Made by a program: the position numbers and the translations under genes | NCBI GenBank assembly: GCA_003132405.1 | Contig: PKXQ01000115.1 | Location: 2,229 to 56,426, forward strand | Direction: 5' to 3' | DNA from: Acidobacteriaceae bacterium | GTDB lineage: Bacteria; Acidobacteriota; Terriglobia; Terriglobales; Acidobacteriaceae | Length of the DNA: 54,198 nt | Part shown: positions 1 through 8,707 of the stretch, piece by piece | How the letters are laid out: each line of letters starts with the position of its first letter | How positions within the stretch are numbered: position 1 is the first letter of the stretch | The notes under the pieces: generated by a model | Database searches by the model: none | What the model saw: only the letters and a program-made list of their open reading frames with translations | Told to the model about the DNA's origin: nothing

Positions 1-1
1 A

Positions 2-787
2 TATTTCTGCCAGCGCGAAGATGTGGCGCTGTTCGATCTCGCCGAGCCAATCCCCGGCGCGGGTTCTGAGAAACTCGCCGCCACCGCTGCGAAAAATAAA
101 GTTGTGCTGATCGCTTCGCTCTTCGAAAAGCGCGCCCCCGGCCTCTACCACAATACGGCTGCGATCTTCGATGGGAAGAACGATGACGGGAAGAATGATT
201 CGGCTGGCGCGCTCGTCGGCATTTATCGCAAGATGCATATCCCCGACGATCCGCTCTACTACGAAAAGTTTTATTTCACTCCCGGCGATCTCGGCTTCAA
301 GGCGTTCGATACTTCGGCGGGAAAACTCGGCACGCTAATCTGCTGGGATCAGTGGTATCCAGAAGGCGCGCGGCTCACCGCATTGCAGGGCGCAAGTATT
401 CTTTTTTATCCCACGGCCATAGGATGGCATCCGGCGGAGAAAGCAGAGTTTGGCGCAGCGCAACACGATGCCTGGCGTACCATTCAGCGGGCGCACGCGA
501 TTGCGAACGGCGTCTATGTTGGAGTAGTGAATCGCGTCGGCTTCGAAACCGGCGACATTCGCGGCAATTCCGCGCCCGGCAAAGGACTTGAATTCTGGGG
601 AGGATCATTTTTCTGCGATCCCTTCGGCCGCGTCCTCGCCGAAGGATCGCACGACCGCGAAGAGATTTTGCTCGGCGAAGTCGACTTGCATCATCTCGAA
701 GACGTTCGCCGCAATTGGCCCTTCCTACGCGATCGCCGCATCGACAGCTACGCCCCTATCACCAGCCGCATGATCGACGGAAAGTAA
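2..787 (+). CDS. aguB: N-carbamoylputrescine amidase (5' end outside window)
   Basis: Nitrilase-superfamily enzyme that hydrolyses N-carbamoylputrescine to putrescine, CO2 and ammonia, the last step of the agmatine route to putrescine in the cytosol. The frame is open from base 2 and already reads YFCQREDVALFDLAEPIPG, the family's N-terminal region, so the true start lies left of the window; the GTG at 23 is internal. The catalytic lysine lies in YRKMHIPDDPLYYEKFYF, and the catalytic cysteine in LGTLICWDQWYPEGARL. The glutamate of the Glu-Lys-Cys triad should lie in the part around GSEKLAATAAKNKVV or upstream. The next gene, 11 bp downstream, encodes the preceding enzyme of the same pathway, which supports the assignment over other nitrilase members. 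The pair is probably one operon. Confidence 0.93.
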   Translation, partial: YFCQREDVALFDLAEPIPGAGSEKLAATAAKNKVVLIASLFEKRAPGLYHNTAAIFDGKNDDGKNDSAGALVGIYRKMHIPDDPLYYEKFYFTPGDLGFKAFDTSAGKLGTLICWDQWYPEGARLTALQGASILFYPTAIGWHPAEKAEFGAAQHDAWRTIQRAHAIANGVYVGVVNRVGFETGDIRGNSAPGKGLEFWGGSFFCDPFGRVLAEGSHDREEILLGEVDLHHLEDVRRNWPFLRDRRIDSYAPITSRMIDGK

Positions 788-798
788 CGCGAACAATA

Positions 799-1905
799 AT
801 GGCCAGACGATCCCCAGCGCGCGCCAAATCGACCCCCGCCGCACAGGGCTACCGCATGCCCGCCGAGTGGGAGCCGCATGAATCCACCTGGCTCGCCTGG
901 CCGCATTTGCGCAGCGACTGGCCGGGCAAGTTCGAGCCGATCCCATGGGTCTACGCCGAGATCATTCGCAACCTGTCGCGCCATGAGCGGGTCGATCTGA
1001 TCGTAAGCAACGTAAGCGCGGAGAGACACGCGAAGGCTGTCCTTGAGAAGGCCGACGCGCTCTCCGACAATATCGTCTTCCATCGCTGGCGTACGGATCG
1101 CGTTTGGACTCGCGATTCCGGCTGCATTTTTCTTGTGCCGCCGGGCAAGTCTGAAACTGCAGCTCTGACGGCGCTGCACTTCCAATTCAATGCCTGGGCG
1201 AAGTACGACAACTATAAGCACGACGCAAAAATCGGTGCGCAGATGGCGAAAGCCGCCGGCGCGCAGATTGTGCGTCCCACCTTCAGCTATCACAGAAAAT
1301 TCCCCATCGTGCTCGAGGGCGGCTCGATCGATGTCAACGGCCGCGGCACGCTGATCACAACTGAGGAGTGTCTCCTCTCAACCACGCAGCAGCGCAATCC
1401 TTCCATGAATCGCGCCGCCTACGAACAAATGTTTGCGGACTATTTTGGAATCCAGTCCGTCATCTGGCTCGGTGAAGGCATTGACGGAGACGACACCCAC
1501 GGCCACGTCGACGATCTAACCCGCTTCGTCGCGCCCGACACGGTCGTCACGATGGTTGAGCCAAACGAGCGTGGCGAGAATTATTCGGCGTTGCATCACA
1601 ACCTTGGGCGCCTCCGTGCCGCACGCGATCAGGATGGTCAGCGACTTAACGTAGTCGAAATCCCGCTGCCGCGACCGGTCGTCTTTGAAGACCGCCGCCT
1701 CCCTGCAAGCTACGCAAATTTTTATATCGCGAATGGCGCGGTGCTGGTGCCCGTCTTCAATGATCCCAACGATCGTATCGCGCTTAACACTCTCGCGGAA
1801 GTTTTTCCTACACGCGAAATCGTGCCGATTTATTCCGGCGATCTGATCTGGGGGTTTGGCGCGCTGCACTGCATGACGCAGCAACAACCGGCGGTCAGTA
1901 TCTAG
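799..1905 (+). CDS. aguA: Agmatine deiminase
   Basis: Converts agmatine to N-carbamoylputrescine plus ammonia and supplies the substrate of the upstream amidase. The 368-residue length is normal for the family. N-terminal YRMPAEWEPHESTWLAWPH is the family signature. The C-terminal GALHCMTQQQPA holds the nucleophilic cysteine of the guanidine-modifying pentein fold; the GIDGDDTHGHVDD segment carries the catalytic His and Asp residues. The ATG at 799 was chosen because the open frame upstream overlaps aguB and encodes unrelated residues. No strong Shine-Dalgarno is visible; translation may be coupled to aguB, whose stop is 11 bp away. Confidence 0.95.
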   Translation: MARRSPARAKSTPAAQGYRMPAEWEPHESTWLAWPHLRSDWPGKFEPIPWVYAEIIRNLSRHERVDLIVSNVSAERHAKAVLEKADALSDNIVFHRWRTDRVWTRDSGCIFLVPPGKSETAALTALHFQFNAWAKYDNYKHDAKIGAQMAKAAGAQIVRPTFSYHRKFPIVLEGGSIDVNGRGTLITTEECLLSTTQQRNPSMNRAAYEQMFADYFGIQSVIWLGEGIDGDDTHGHVDDLTRFVAPDTVVTMVEPNERGENYSALHHNLGRLRAARDQDGQRLNVVEIPLPRPVVFEDRRLPASYANFYIANGAVLVPVFNDPNDRIALNTLAEVFPTREIVPIYSGDLIWGFGALHCMTQQQPAVSI

Positions 1906-1976
1906 TACTCGACGAGTTCTGCTTAACACTGGGTGCTGGCTACTAGGTACCGGGTACTTCATTTACACTTCTATCC
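1906..1976. repeat. Short GTAC-rich degenerate repeat between aguA and cinA
   Basis: This 71-bp spacer contains repeated GTAC-centred words (AGTACT, GGTACC, GGGTACTT) and the near-palindrome ACTCGACGAGT. It looks like a degenerate short-period repeat rather than a promoter. No T-rich terminator is visible. Function unknown. Confidence 0.35.
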
Positions 1977-3221
1977 GTGAACGCCGAGATCATCGCGGTC
2001 GGCTCTGAGTTGCTCACTCCCCACCGCCAGGACACCAACTCTCTCTACCTCACCGAAAAGCTGAATGAACTCGGCGTTGAAGTGCGCTTCAAGTGCATCG
2101 TCGGCGACGACGCGGAAGGATTGACTGCCGCCGCCAAGCTGGCCATGCGCCGCTCGGACATTATTATTTTCTCCGGCGGCCTCGGGCCCACCGAAAATGA
2201 CCTGACACGCGAAGCTGTCGCCGACGCGCTGGGATTAAAACTGCAACGCGATCCCGAAATCATTGCCAAGCTAGAAGAACGCTTCGCCAAGCGCGGCTAC
2301 AAATTTTCCGCCAACAATGCCAAGCAGGCGGACATCATCTCCGGCGCCGCAGTTCTGCCGAATCCGCTCGGAACGGCGCCGGGGCAGTGGATCGCCGGGA
2401 AGTATGACGGTCAGGAGCGACTGCTCATGTTGCTCCCCGGCCCGCCCTACGAACTCAAAGGGATGTTCGAGGCCGAATGCATTCCGCGATTGCGCACACG
2501 CGTCCCGGCGCAGCATATCGCGATGCGCACATTAAAGATGGCGATGATCCCGGAATCGCAAGTCGACGCGCGAGTCGCTCCCATCTACAAAACTTATACC
2601 GATGTGGAAACCACGATTCTCGCGGGCGGAGGCGAGATTCAACTTCACCTCCGCTGCCGAAAAGATTCCGCGACGGAAGCCGAGGCGCGCGTCGAAGAAC
2701 TCGCTGAGAAGATCGAGAACGAACTCGGCGACACGATCTTTTCTCGCAAAGGTGAAACCATCGAGCAGATTGTCAGCTATCTTCTTCAAATGCGCGGCAT
2801 GACTCTGGCGACCGCGGAATCCTGCACAGGCGGCATGTTGGCCGAGCGCATTACGTCGCTCAGCGGCAGTTCGCGTTATTTTCTCGGCGGCGCAGTAGTT
2901 TATTCGAATGAACTGAAAACGCAATTTGCGAATGTGCCGAAAGCTCTCATCGATCAGCACGGCGCGGTCAGCCGCGAAGTCGCGGCGTCGATGGCGGAAG
3001 GCATTCGCAAGCGCTGCCTCGCGAGTTACGGAGTCGGAATCACTGGCGTGGCCGGCCCGAGCGGTGGCACCGAGCAAAAGCCAGTCGGCCTCGTCTACAT
3101 CGCGCTCGCGGGGGAAGAAGGCACGCAGGTGGTCGAGCGCAACTTTCCCGGCGATCGAAAGCGCGTCCGCCAATTCTCGACGCAGCAGGCGCTGGAGATG
3201 ATCCGGCGGGCTCTGTTATAG
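1977..3221 (+). CDS. cinA: CinA-family protein (competence/damage-inducible; nicotinamide-nucleotide amidohydrolase)
   Basis: Two-domain cytosolic protein of 414 residues, the usual length. Residues about 1-170 form the molybdopterin-binding-like (COG1058) domain, starting MNAEIIAVGSELL, with the IIIFSGGLGPTENDLTREAV loop; this domain has ADP-ribose pyrophosphatase activity in characterised members. Residues about 255-414 form the CinA C-terminal deamidase (PncC) domain, with the catalytic-serine motif ATAESCTGGMLAERIT and GVGITGVAGPSGG; it converts NMN to nicotinate mononucleotide in NAD recycling. The GTG start at 1977 is set by the conserved N-terminus; no clear Shine-Dalgarno precedes it. 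thpR starts 18 bp after the stop, so the two are probably co-transcribed. Confidence 0.95.
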   Translation: MNAEIIAVGSELLTPHRQDTNSLYLTEKLNELGVEVRFKCIVGDDAEGLTAAAKLAMRRSDIIIFSGGLGPTENDLTREAVADALGLKLQRDPEIIAKLEERFAKRGYKFSANNAKQADIISGAAVLPNPLGTAPGQWIAGKYDGQERLLMLLPGPPYELKGMFEAECIPRLRTRVPAQHIAMRTLKMAMIPESQVDARVAPIYKTYTDVETTILAGGGEIQLHLRCRKDSATEAEARVEELAEKIENELGDTIFSRKGETIEQIVSYLLQMRGMTLATAESCTGGMLAERITSLSGSSRYFLGGAVVYSNELKTQFANVPKALIDQHGAVSREVAASMAEGIRKRCLASYGVGITGVAGPSGGTEQKPVGLVYIALAGEEGTQVVERNFPGDRKRVRQFSTQQALEMIRRALL

Positions 3222-3239
3222 CGCGCTGTCCCAACGGAC

Positions 3240-3842
3240 ATGCGAATATTTATCGGCATCGATCTTGATCCGGAAGTCCGGGCCCGCATCTCGCGCTTTC
3301 TCGAAGGCGTCGAGAGTTTTGCGCCCGAGGCCCGCTGGGCACGGGCGGAGTCGCTGCACGTTACGCTGAAGTTCATCGGCGAGCAAACGCAACAGCAAGT
3401 CGAGGCCATCGCTGAACGGTTGCGGCGCGTTGAGGGCAACGCGCTTGAGATTCGCTTTGCCGGATACGGATACTTCCCCACTGCCAAGGCTCCTCGCGTA
3501 TTCTGGATCGGAATTCAAGCCGGTCCGCAACTTGCTGATTTGGCCGCGAACATCGATGTGGCCGTCGCTGAACTTGGCATTCCGCGCGAAGATCGGCCGT
3601 ATAGTCCGCATCTGACGCTGGCGCGCGGCGGCCCGGGAAGAAGATCGGGCTCGCCGAAACGCCAGAAAGGCGATATGGCCAACGCAACTTTTGCGGTCCT
3701 CGACAAGAGGCTCGCTGCGATGGGCGATCTCGACTTTGGAGTAACGACGGCAAGCGAGTTTATTGTTTACCAGAGCCAGCTTTCGCCCAGCGGATCGAAG
3801 TACACCAAGCTACACCGCTTTCCGCTGCGGCAGCCAGCATAG
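3240..3842 (+). CDS. thpR: RNA 2',3'-cyclic phosphodiesterase (LigT/2H family)
   Basis: Small cytosolic 2H phosphoesterase of 200 residues that opens RNA 2',3'-cyclic phosphates to 2'-phosphates. It starts MRIFIGIDLDPEVRARI, typical of ThpR. Both HxT catalytic motifs are present: LHVTLKF (residue about 40) and SPHLTLAR (residue about 123). The C-terminus has the usual LSPSGSKYTKLHRFPL end. ATG at 3240 begins exactly at the family N-terminus. It sits between cinA and plsY, 8 bp before the latter, within a compact plus-strand run; the physiological link between these genes is unclear. Confidence 0.95.
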   Translation: MRIFIGIDLDPEVRARISRFLEGVESFAPEARWARAESLHVTLKFIGEQTQQQVEAIAERLRRVEGNALEIRFAGYGYFPTAKAPRVFWIGIQAGPQLADLAANIDVAVAELGIPREDRPYSPHLTLARGGPGRRSGSPKRQKGDMANATFAVLDKRLAAMGDLDFGVTTASEFIVYQSQLSPSGSKYTKLHRFPLRQPA

Positions 3843-3850
3843 CTAGATTG

Positions 3851-4549
3851 ATGCATATGAATCCTTACCTCATCGTCGCGCCCTTCGGCTACCTGCTGGG
3901 GTCGATCCCGTTCGGATATCTTCTCGTTCGGATCTTCAAAGGTGAGGATGTGCGCGCTGGCGGCAGCGGCAATATTGGCGCAACCAATGTGGCCCGCAAA
4001 TCGCCAGCGCTCGGCATTGCCACCCTCGTGCTCGACGCCGCCAAAGGACTGGCTGCGGTTCTCTTGGCGCGCGCGCTCGGCGGCGGACCACATCAACGGC
4101 TGATCATGACTACTGCCGCATTCTTTGCCGTTCTCGGCCACCTTTTCCCCGTATGGCTCAAATTTCGCGGCGGCAAGGGCGTGGCCACCAGCCTCGGAGC
4201 TTTTCTATTGCTCACGCCAAAATCCATTTTGTGCATGGTTATTCTCTTCTTGCTAGTCGCCGTCGCCTTCCGCTACGTCTCGCTGGGGTCGATCGTTGTG
4301 GCAGCGGCCTTTCCTCTTCTGGCCTGGGCTTTCCACGAATATACCGACTCGCGTCAGCTAATTCTTATTGCGCTGGTTTCCGCATTCGTTATCTGGAAGC
4401 ATCGGCAAAATATCGGCCGCCTTGCCGAGGGTAGCGAAGCGAAATTAGGAGCGAAGCCAGAAACAAATTCCGAGACAGAGTCCGAAACAGAGTCCGAGAC
4501 AAAGTCCGAAACAAAGTCCGTCGGCTCCATGGGAGCAACCCGCCCATGA
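3851..4549 (+). CDS. plsY: Glycerol-3-phosphate acyltransferase PlsY with repetitive C-terminal tail
   Basis: Inner-membrane enzyme that transfers an acyl group from acyl-phosphate to sn-glycerol-3-phosphate, the first step of phospholipid synthesis. Family signatures are YLLGSIPFGYLLVRIFKG near the N-terminus, GGSGNIGATNVAR, and GHLFPVWLKFRGGKGVATS; several membrane segments are obvious. ATG 3851 (reading ATGCATATG) is a likely start, with 3857 an alternative. Unusually, after the last membrane helix the protein has a hydrophilic tail of ETxS units encoded by a 12-bp tandem repeat at 4460-4519, ending about 10 codons before the stop. The stop overlaps the gpsA start (ATGA), which suggests translational coupling with the enzyme that makes its substrate. 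Confidence 0.95.
   Translation: MHMNPYLIVAPFGYLLGSIPFGYLLVRIFKGEDVRAGGSGNIGATNVARKSPALGIATLVLDAAKGLAAVLLARALGGGPHQRLIMTTAAFFAVLGHLFPVWLKFRGGKGVATSLGAFLLLTPKSILCMVILFLLVAVAFRYVSLGSIVVAAAFPLLAWAFHEYTDSRQLILIALVSAFVIWKHRQNIGRLAEGSEAKLGAKPETNSETESETESETKSETKSVGSMGATRP
4460..4519 (+). repeat. Five 12-bp tandem repeats in plsY
   Basis: Five contiguous 12-bp units of the form GARACARAKTCC encode ETNS, ETES, ETES, ETKS, ETKS. The unit length is a multiple of three, so copy-number change would keep the frame and keep the ATGA overlap with gpsA. It looks like a minisatellite (VNTR). Confidence 0.9.
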
Positions 4550-5568
4550 GCCGAATCGCTGTTATCGGCGCCGGTGCATGGGGAACGGGACTGGCGATCG
4601 TCCTCGGACGAAAAGGGCCAAATGGCTTCCGCCACGAAGTTCGCCTCTGGGCCAATGAGCCGGAGGTCGTCGCCAGCATCGAAGACAATCGCATCAACGA
4701 ACGCTTTCTGCCCGGCTTCATTCTGCCAGAAACAATCACCGCGACCCATGATCTGAATGCCGCGCTCGATGGCTCGGAGATCGTGGTCAGCGTGATGCCT
4801 TCGCAGCACTGTCGAGCTTTATTCGAACGCATGGCGCCGCAGCTTCGCCCGGAAATAGTTTTCGTCAGCTGCACCAAGGGGCTGGAAAATGGCACGCTCC
4901 TGCGCATGACGGAAGTGATTGGCGACGTGCTGCGCAGCCGCCATTTCACGCCGCGGGTTGCGGCGCTGAGCGGGCCTTCGTTTGCGAAAGAGGTGGCTCG
5001 CGGCGATCCGACAGCCGTAACAGTCGCAACCGTCGACGGCGAGGTGGGTCGTGCCGTGCAATATGCGTTCAGCGATTCGCGCTTCCGTGTCTACACCAAC
5101 GACGATGTGATCGGTGTGGAGTTAGGCGGCGCGCTGAAGAATATTATCGCCATCTCAGCCGGTGTCTGCGATGGCCTTGGCCTCGGTCACAATTCTGTTG
5201 CCGCGCTGATCACGCGCGGACTCGCCGAAATAGCGCGCCTGGTCGTGGCCTGCGGCGGCCGCCTCGACACCATGGCCGGCCTCGCCGGCCTGGGCGATCT
5301 CGTTCTAACCTGCACCGGCGATCTCTCGCGCAATCGCAGCGTCGGCGTTGAGCTTGGCAGAGGCCGCACGCTGCCCGACATTATCGCGGCCATGCACGGC
5401 GCCGTCGCGGAAGGAGTCTTCACCACAAAAGCCGCAGTGGGACTCGCGCGCCAGAAAAATGTCGAGATGCCGATCACGGAACAGATGTTTGCCATCCTCG
5501 AAAACGGCAAGCCGCCGCAGCAGGCCATTGAAGAACTGATGACGCGCGCGGCCAGGAGCGAAGTGTAG
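4546..5568 (+). CDS. gpsA: Glycerol-3-phosphate dehydrogenase [NAD(P)+]
   Basis: Reduces dihydroxyacetone phosphate to sn-glycerol-3-phosphate for phospholipid synthesis. The 340-residue length is typical. The Rossmann motif is MSRIAVIGAGAWGTGLA at the N-terminus. Conserved segments include VFVSCTKGLE, LSGPSFAKEVARGDPTAV and GVELGGALKNIIAISAGVCDG (substrate-site lysine), then LAGLGDLVLTCTGDLSRNR. It overlaps plsY by 4 bp, placing production of glycerol-3-phosphate and its acylation in one transcriptional unit. It ends 35 bp before a convergent gene. Confidence 0.97.
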   Translation: MSRIAVIGAGAWGTGLAIVLGRKGPNGFRHEVRLWANEPEVVASIEDNRINERFLPGFILPETITATHDLNAALDGSEIVVSVMPSQHCRALFERMAPQLRPEIVFVSCTKGLENGTLLRMTEVIGDVLRSRHFTPRVAALSGPSFAKEVARGDPTAVTVATVDGEVGRAVQYAFSDSRFRVYTNDDVIGVELGGALKNIIAISAGVCDGLGLGHNSVAALITRGLAEIARLVVACGGRLDTMAGLAGLGDLVLTCTGDLSRNRSVGVELGRGRTLPDIIAAMHGAVAEGVFTTKAAVGLARQKNVEMPITEQMFAILENGKPPQQAIEELMTRAARSEV

Positions 5569-5590
5569 CCGGTTCCCTTTTTCGAAAGTC

Positions 5591-5605
5591 AGCAACCCCG
5601 TTGCT
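5591..5605. terminator. Short hairpin between convergent gpsA and hydrolase genes
   Basis: AGCAAC-CCC-GTTGCT forms a 6-bp stem with a 3-nt loop between two convergent stop codons. No T-tract follows on the plus strand, so it is at most a weak bidirectional terminator. Confidence 0.3.
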
Positions 5606-6713
5606 ATTGGCTCACCGACGATTCATCCAGCAATTCTTTTAGATACTGCTGCCACACCGCCGCCCATGTATGTGTTCCGTGGCCGTGAGTCTGCTCGGAA
5701 GCGCGCAGCAACACAAATTTCCCGTGCTTCACCTTCTTGATTTCGCGTTCCGCGACACCTAACTCGGGAGGATTAATGAAGTCGTCGGCCGAGTTCACGA
5801 ACATCACTGGCGCTTTGATCAGGCCGAGCTTCGCTGATGGATCATAGTCGCGCGACGCGGCGACCGCGTAAAGAAAATCAGTAGCGTCCATGTCCGCCGT
5901 CATCTGCTTTAGCGTTTCGTCGAGATATTTATCGGCTGCCTCACGTGTGGGTAAGTCCTCCTGTAAATGCAACGGCGCAGTGCCGGCAATCAGCAGAAAG
6001 TCCGTGGCGATCTGCAGAGCAGCGCGAGGCTCGGTCGTGTACTCGCCATTTTTCCAGTCGGGATCCTGACGAATTCCGTCAATCACCATTTTTCGCCATA
6101 TGCGGTTGCGCCCCGCAATTTGTACCGGCAAACACGCCAACGGCATGAGCGCATCGACCTCATCGGGATAATTCTCTCCCCACATAAAAGAGTGCATGCA
6201 TCCCATCGACGTTCCGAGCACCAGGCGCAGGTGGTCGACGCCCAATCCCTTTATCACAAGCTCATGCTGCAGCGCGATCATGTCGGCATAGTCGTATTGC
6301 GGAAAGCGCGCATGCATGCCGTCGCTCGGCTTACTCGATTTTCCGTGGCCGACATTGTCCGGAATAATCAGGTAGTACTTGCTGGCATCCAGCAGTTGCC
6401 CCGGCCCAAACAACACGCCGCCAAAAATCGGACGCAGCAAGGTTTTCCCTGATCCGCTGGTGCCATGGAGGATGAGCACCGCGTTTCTAGTGTGTCCATG
6501 CGCGTCCCTGGCGGGCGTGCCGAATGTGGTGTAGTGCATCTTCACGTCGGCCAGAGTTTCGCCGGATTGAAAGTGAAAATCGTGAATGACAAAGTCGCCT
6601 TCCTGAGGCGCGGGACCGCTGGCAGCGCCATTCTGCGCTCTGGCCTCGATTGAAACGATCGCCGTCGCCAGAGCCAAACACACTGCGAAGTGCTTTATCA
6701 TCTTCCTTGCCAT
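5604..6713 (-). CDS. Exported alpha/beta hydrolase, homoserine O-acetyltransferase (MetX)-like fold
   Basis: 369 residues. The open frame runs upstream to 6848, but ATG 6713 is chosen because AGGAGG sits 6 nt before it and because it begins a signal peptide (MARKMIKHFAVCLALATAIV, cleavage near ARA-QN). The mature part starts like MetX-type hydrolases (DFVIHDFHFQSGETL, MHYTTFGTP). The nucleophile elbow is GTSMGCMHS; the acid is probably in NSADDFINPPE and the histidine in HGHGTHTW. A true MetX would be cytosolic, so a periplasmic or secreted esterase-like hydrolase acting on an unknown ester is more likely than methionine synthesis. It is a monocistronic minus-strand gene. Confidence 0.8.
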   Translation of the reverse strand: MARKMIKHFAVCLALATAIVSIEARAQNGAASGPAPQEGDFVIHDFHFQSGETLADVKMHYTTFGTPARDAHGHTRNAVLILHGTSGSGKTLLRPIFGGVLFGPGQLLDASKYYLIIPDNVGHGKSSKPSDGMHARFPQYDYADMIALQHELVIKGLGVDHLRLVLGTSMGCMHSFMWGENYPDEVDALMPLACLPVQIAGRNRIWRKMVIDGIRQDPDWKNGEYTTEPRAALQIATDFLLIAGTAPLHLQEDLPTREAADKYLDETLKQMTADMDATDFLYAVAASRDYDPSAKLGLIKAPVMFVNSADDFINPPELGVAEREIKKVKHGKFVLLRASEQTHGHGTHTWAAVWQQYLKELLDESSVSQ

Positions 6714-6993
6714 AACTCCTCCTGATAGCGGTTGTAGAAATTTCCGCAAAGCGTGAAGTACGCGATTTTCCGCTTTAGTCCGTTCCATGTAAAGCCTCCG
6801 AGTGCTCTCTGGCGCGTACCGCACGCATGGTCCGCCGTGGGGCGCCATAAAGCGAGGCGAGGCCGCATTGTCAATAGGGTTAATCCTGGTCTTCGATTCC
6901 CAGGCGCTTTCACATTTTTAATCACCCATTAATATCCGCGGACTATCTTTCGGAGCAAGCCGCAACAACAACTCTCGCGTTAATTGGGAAAGG
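6714..6993. other. Divergent intergenic region
   Basis: This 280-bp spacer lies between the divergent hydrolase (minus) and phosphoesterase (plus) genes and should hold both promoters. The strong minus-strand Shine-Dalgarno lies at its left edge. Just before 6994 is GGGAAAGG. No convincing small gene is seen. Confidence 0.5.
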
Positions 6994-8598
6994 ATGAAGA
7001 CTATGCGTCAACTGCTGTCTGTATTTCTTGTCGCCGCTATGGTTATGGGGCCGGGTTTTTCGCCAATGGCAAACGCCTCTCAACCCAAAACTGCCACGCC
7101 GATTAAACACATTGTGATTATCTTCGGGGAGAATATCTCGTTTGACCACTATTTCGGCACGTATCCGAACGCGCTGAACCCGAAGGGAGAACCGGAATTC
7201 CACGCCCAGCCCCATACCCCAAGCGTGAACGGATTGAGCTACGCGCTGCTAAACGACAACCCCAACCTTAACCCGGCCAATGGGAACGGCGCGGCCAATC
7301 CATTCCGCTTTGACCGCTCGCAAGCCTTCACACAGGATATGGACCACGACTACATGGCCGAGCAGCTAGCCTTCGATGGTGGCGCCATGGATTTATTTCC
7401 AGCCAACACTGGCAGCGCCGGTCCGCCGCCCAATCCTCCACCGGCAACCGTGCTGACAAACGGACAGGTGATGGGCTATTTCGACGGCAACTCGACTACC
7501 GCATTGTGGAACTATGCTCAGCACTATGCCATGAGCGACAACTCCTATAGCACCAACTTCGGTCCCTCCACGGTAGGCGCGATCAATCTGATCTCGGGCC
7601 AGACCAACGGCGTTGTGAACTATACCGGCGGTACCGGCAGCTTTGTTGGCGACGGGAACGGCGGATACACGGTGATTGGCGACCCTGATCCCTATGGCGA
7701 CGTCTGCTCCGGCAGCGGCCAGGCGCAGATGGGCGGACAGAACATTGGCGACCTGCTCAACGCTGCTGGAATCACCTGGGGCTGGTTCGGTGGGGGCTTC
7801 AACCTGCAAATCGTAAATCCGGATGGCAGCACGGGATGTAACCGTCAGTCGACTTCTCAGATCGCCGGTACGCAGGGTGATTACGTTCCGCATCACACTG
7901 CATTTCAGTATTACGCCTCGACCGCGAATCCGACTCATGCGCGTCCGGCCTCGGTCAAGACGATCGGTTACTCGGGCGATCCTGCGAATCACGACTATGA
8001 CATCGACGACTTCTTTGCCGCGGTTTCTGCCGGAAACTTCCCGACGGTAAGCTTCCTCAAAGCAATCGCGATTCAAGATGCCCACCCGGGAAATTCCGAT
8101 CCTATCGATGAGCAACAGTTCGTGGTTACGGTCGCCAACTTCCTGCAGAACCAGCCGGAGTGGCCGAATACGGCTTTGATCGTGCTCTATGACGATTCCG
8201 ACGGCTGGTACGATCATCAACTCGGCCAGATCGTCAACGGATCGAGGACGTCGGCCGACGCTCTGACCGGTCCGGGAGCCTGCGGAAGCGGAGCCAACGC
8301 TTTGCCCGGCATCAATCCGGCCACCACGCACGCACAGGGGCGCTGCGGATACGGTCCACGCCAACCGCTGCTGGTGATCTCGCCTTGGGCACAACACAAC
8401 TATGTGGATCATTCCGTCACCGACCAGAGTTCGGTCATTCGCTTCATCGAAGACAACTGGCTCGGTGGCCAGCGGATCGGGCAAGGCTCGTTCGAGGGGA
8501 TCGCAAATTCGATCAGCTCGCTGTTCGATTTCAAGCAGACAGTTACCAACGATCTCTACCTTCTCAACCCCAACACAGGCGAACCGGTAAAACAGTAA
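6994..8598 (+). CDS. Secreted phosphoesterase (acid phosphatase AcpA / phospholipase C family)
   Basis: 534 residues with an N-terminal signal peptide (MKTMRQLLSVFLVAAMVMGP, cleavage near ANA-SQ). The family motif HIVIIFGENISFDHYFGTYP marks the alkaline-phosphatase-like phosphoesterase superfamily (PF04185), in which the glutamate and aspartate bind metal. Further family segments are SYSTNFGPSTVGAINLISG, PIDEQQFVVTVANFLQ, IVLYDDSDGWYDHQ and GYGPRQPLLVISPWA. It probably releases phosphate or head groups from phosphorylated organics outside the cell; the substrate is not predictable. ATG 6994 directly follows GGGAAAGG; ATG 7003 is spaced better from that ribosome-binding site and is an alternative. 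A clear terminator follows. A second member lies at the window's right edge. Confidence 0.9.
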   Translation: MKTMRQLLSVFLVAAMVMGPGFSPMANASQPKTATPIKHIVIIFGENISFDHYFGTYPNALNPKGEPEFHAQPHTPSVNGLSYALLNDNPNLNPANGNGAANPFRFDRSQAFTQDMDHDYMAEQLAFDGGAMDLFPANTGSAGPPPNPPPATVLTNGQVMGYFDGNSTTALWNYAQHYAMSDNSYSTNFGPSTVGAINLISGQTNGVVNYTGGTGSFVGDGNGGYTVIGDPDPYGDVCSGSGQAQMGGQNIGDLLNAAGITWGWFGGGFNLQIVNPDGSTGCNRQSTSQIAGTQGDYVPHHTAFQYYASTANPTHARPASVKTIGYSGDPANHDYDIDDFFAAVSAGNFPTVSFLKAIAIQDAHPGNSDPIDEQQFVVTVANFLQNQPEWPNTALIVLYDDSDGWYDHQLGQIVNGSRTSADALTGPGACGSGANALPGINPATTHAQGRCGYGPRQPLLVISPWAQHNYVDHSVTDQSSVIRFIEDNWLGGQRIGQGSFEGIANSISSLFDFKQTVTNDLYLLNPNTGEPVKQ

Positions 8599-8630
8599 GA
8601 ATGATCTGACGAAGTAGCGAAATACACACG

Positions 8631-8675
8631 AGGGCAAGTCAGGTGCGGCGTGATAGCGTCGACCTGCCTTGCCTT
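8631..8675 (+). terminator. Rho-independent terminator of the phosphoesterase gene
   Basis: GGCAAG-T-CAGGT (8633-8644) pairs with ACCTG-C-CTTGCC (8662-8673) around a 17-nt loop: eleven pairs with a single T/C mismatch, followed by TTTGTTGT. It begins 35 bp after the phosphoesterase stop. It covers the first in-frame start of the next open frame (8669), supporting the later GTG 8708 as the start of the oxidase. Confidence 0.8.
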
Positions 8676-8707
8676 TGTTGTATGCTCAATACGCAAAAAG
8701 GTATGCG

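Noticed and set aside
5604..6713. Functional homoserine O-acetyltransferase (metX)
   Set aside because: The protein carries a signal peptide and stands away from methionine genes; only the fold is MetX-like.
6714..6848. N-terminal extension of the exported hydrolase
   Set aside because: AGGAGG plus signal peptide at 6713 define the start; the extension has neither.
7393..8637. 414-codon minus-strand frame opposite the phosphoesterase
   Set aside because: Arg/Val-rich shadow of a well-supported gene with intact catalytic motifs.
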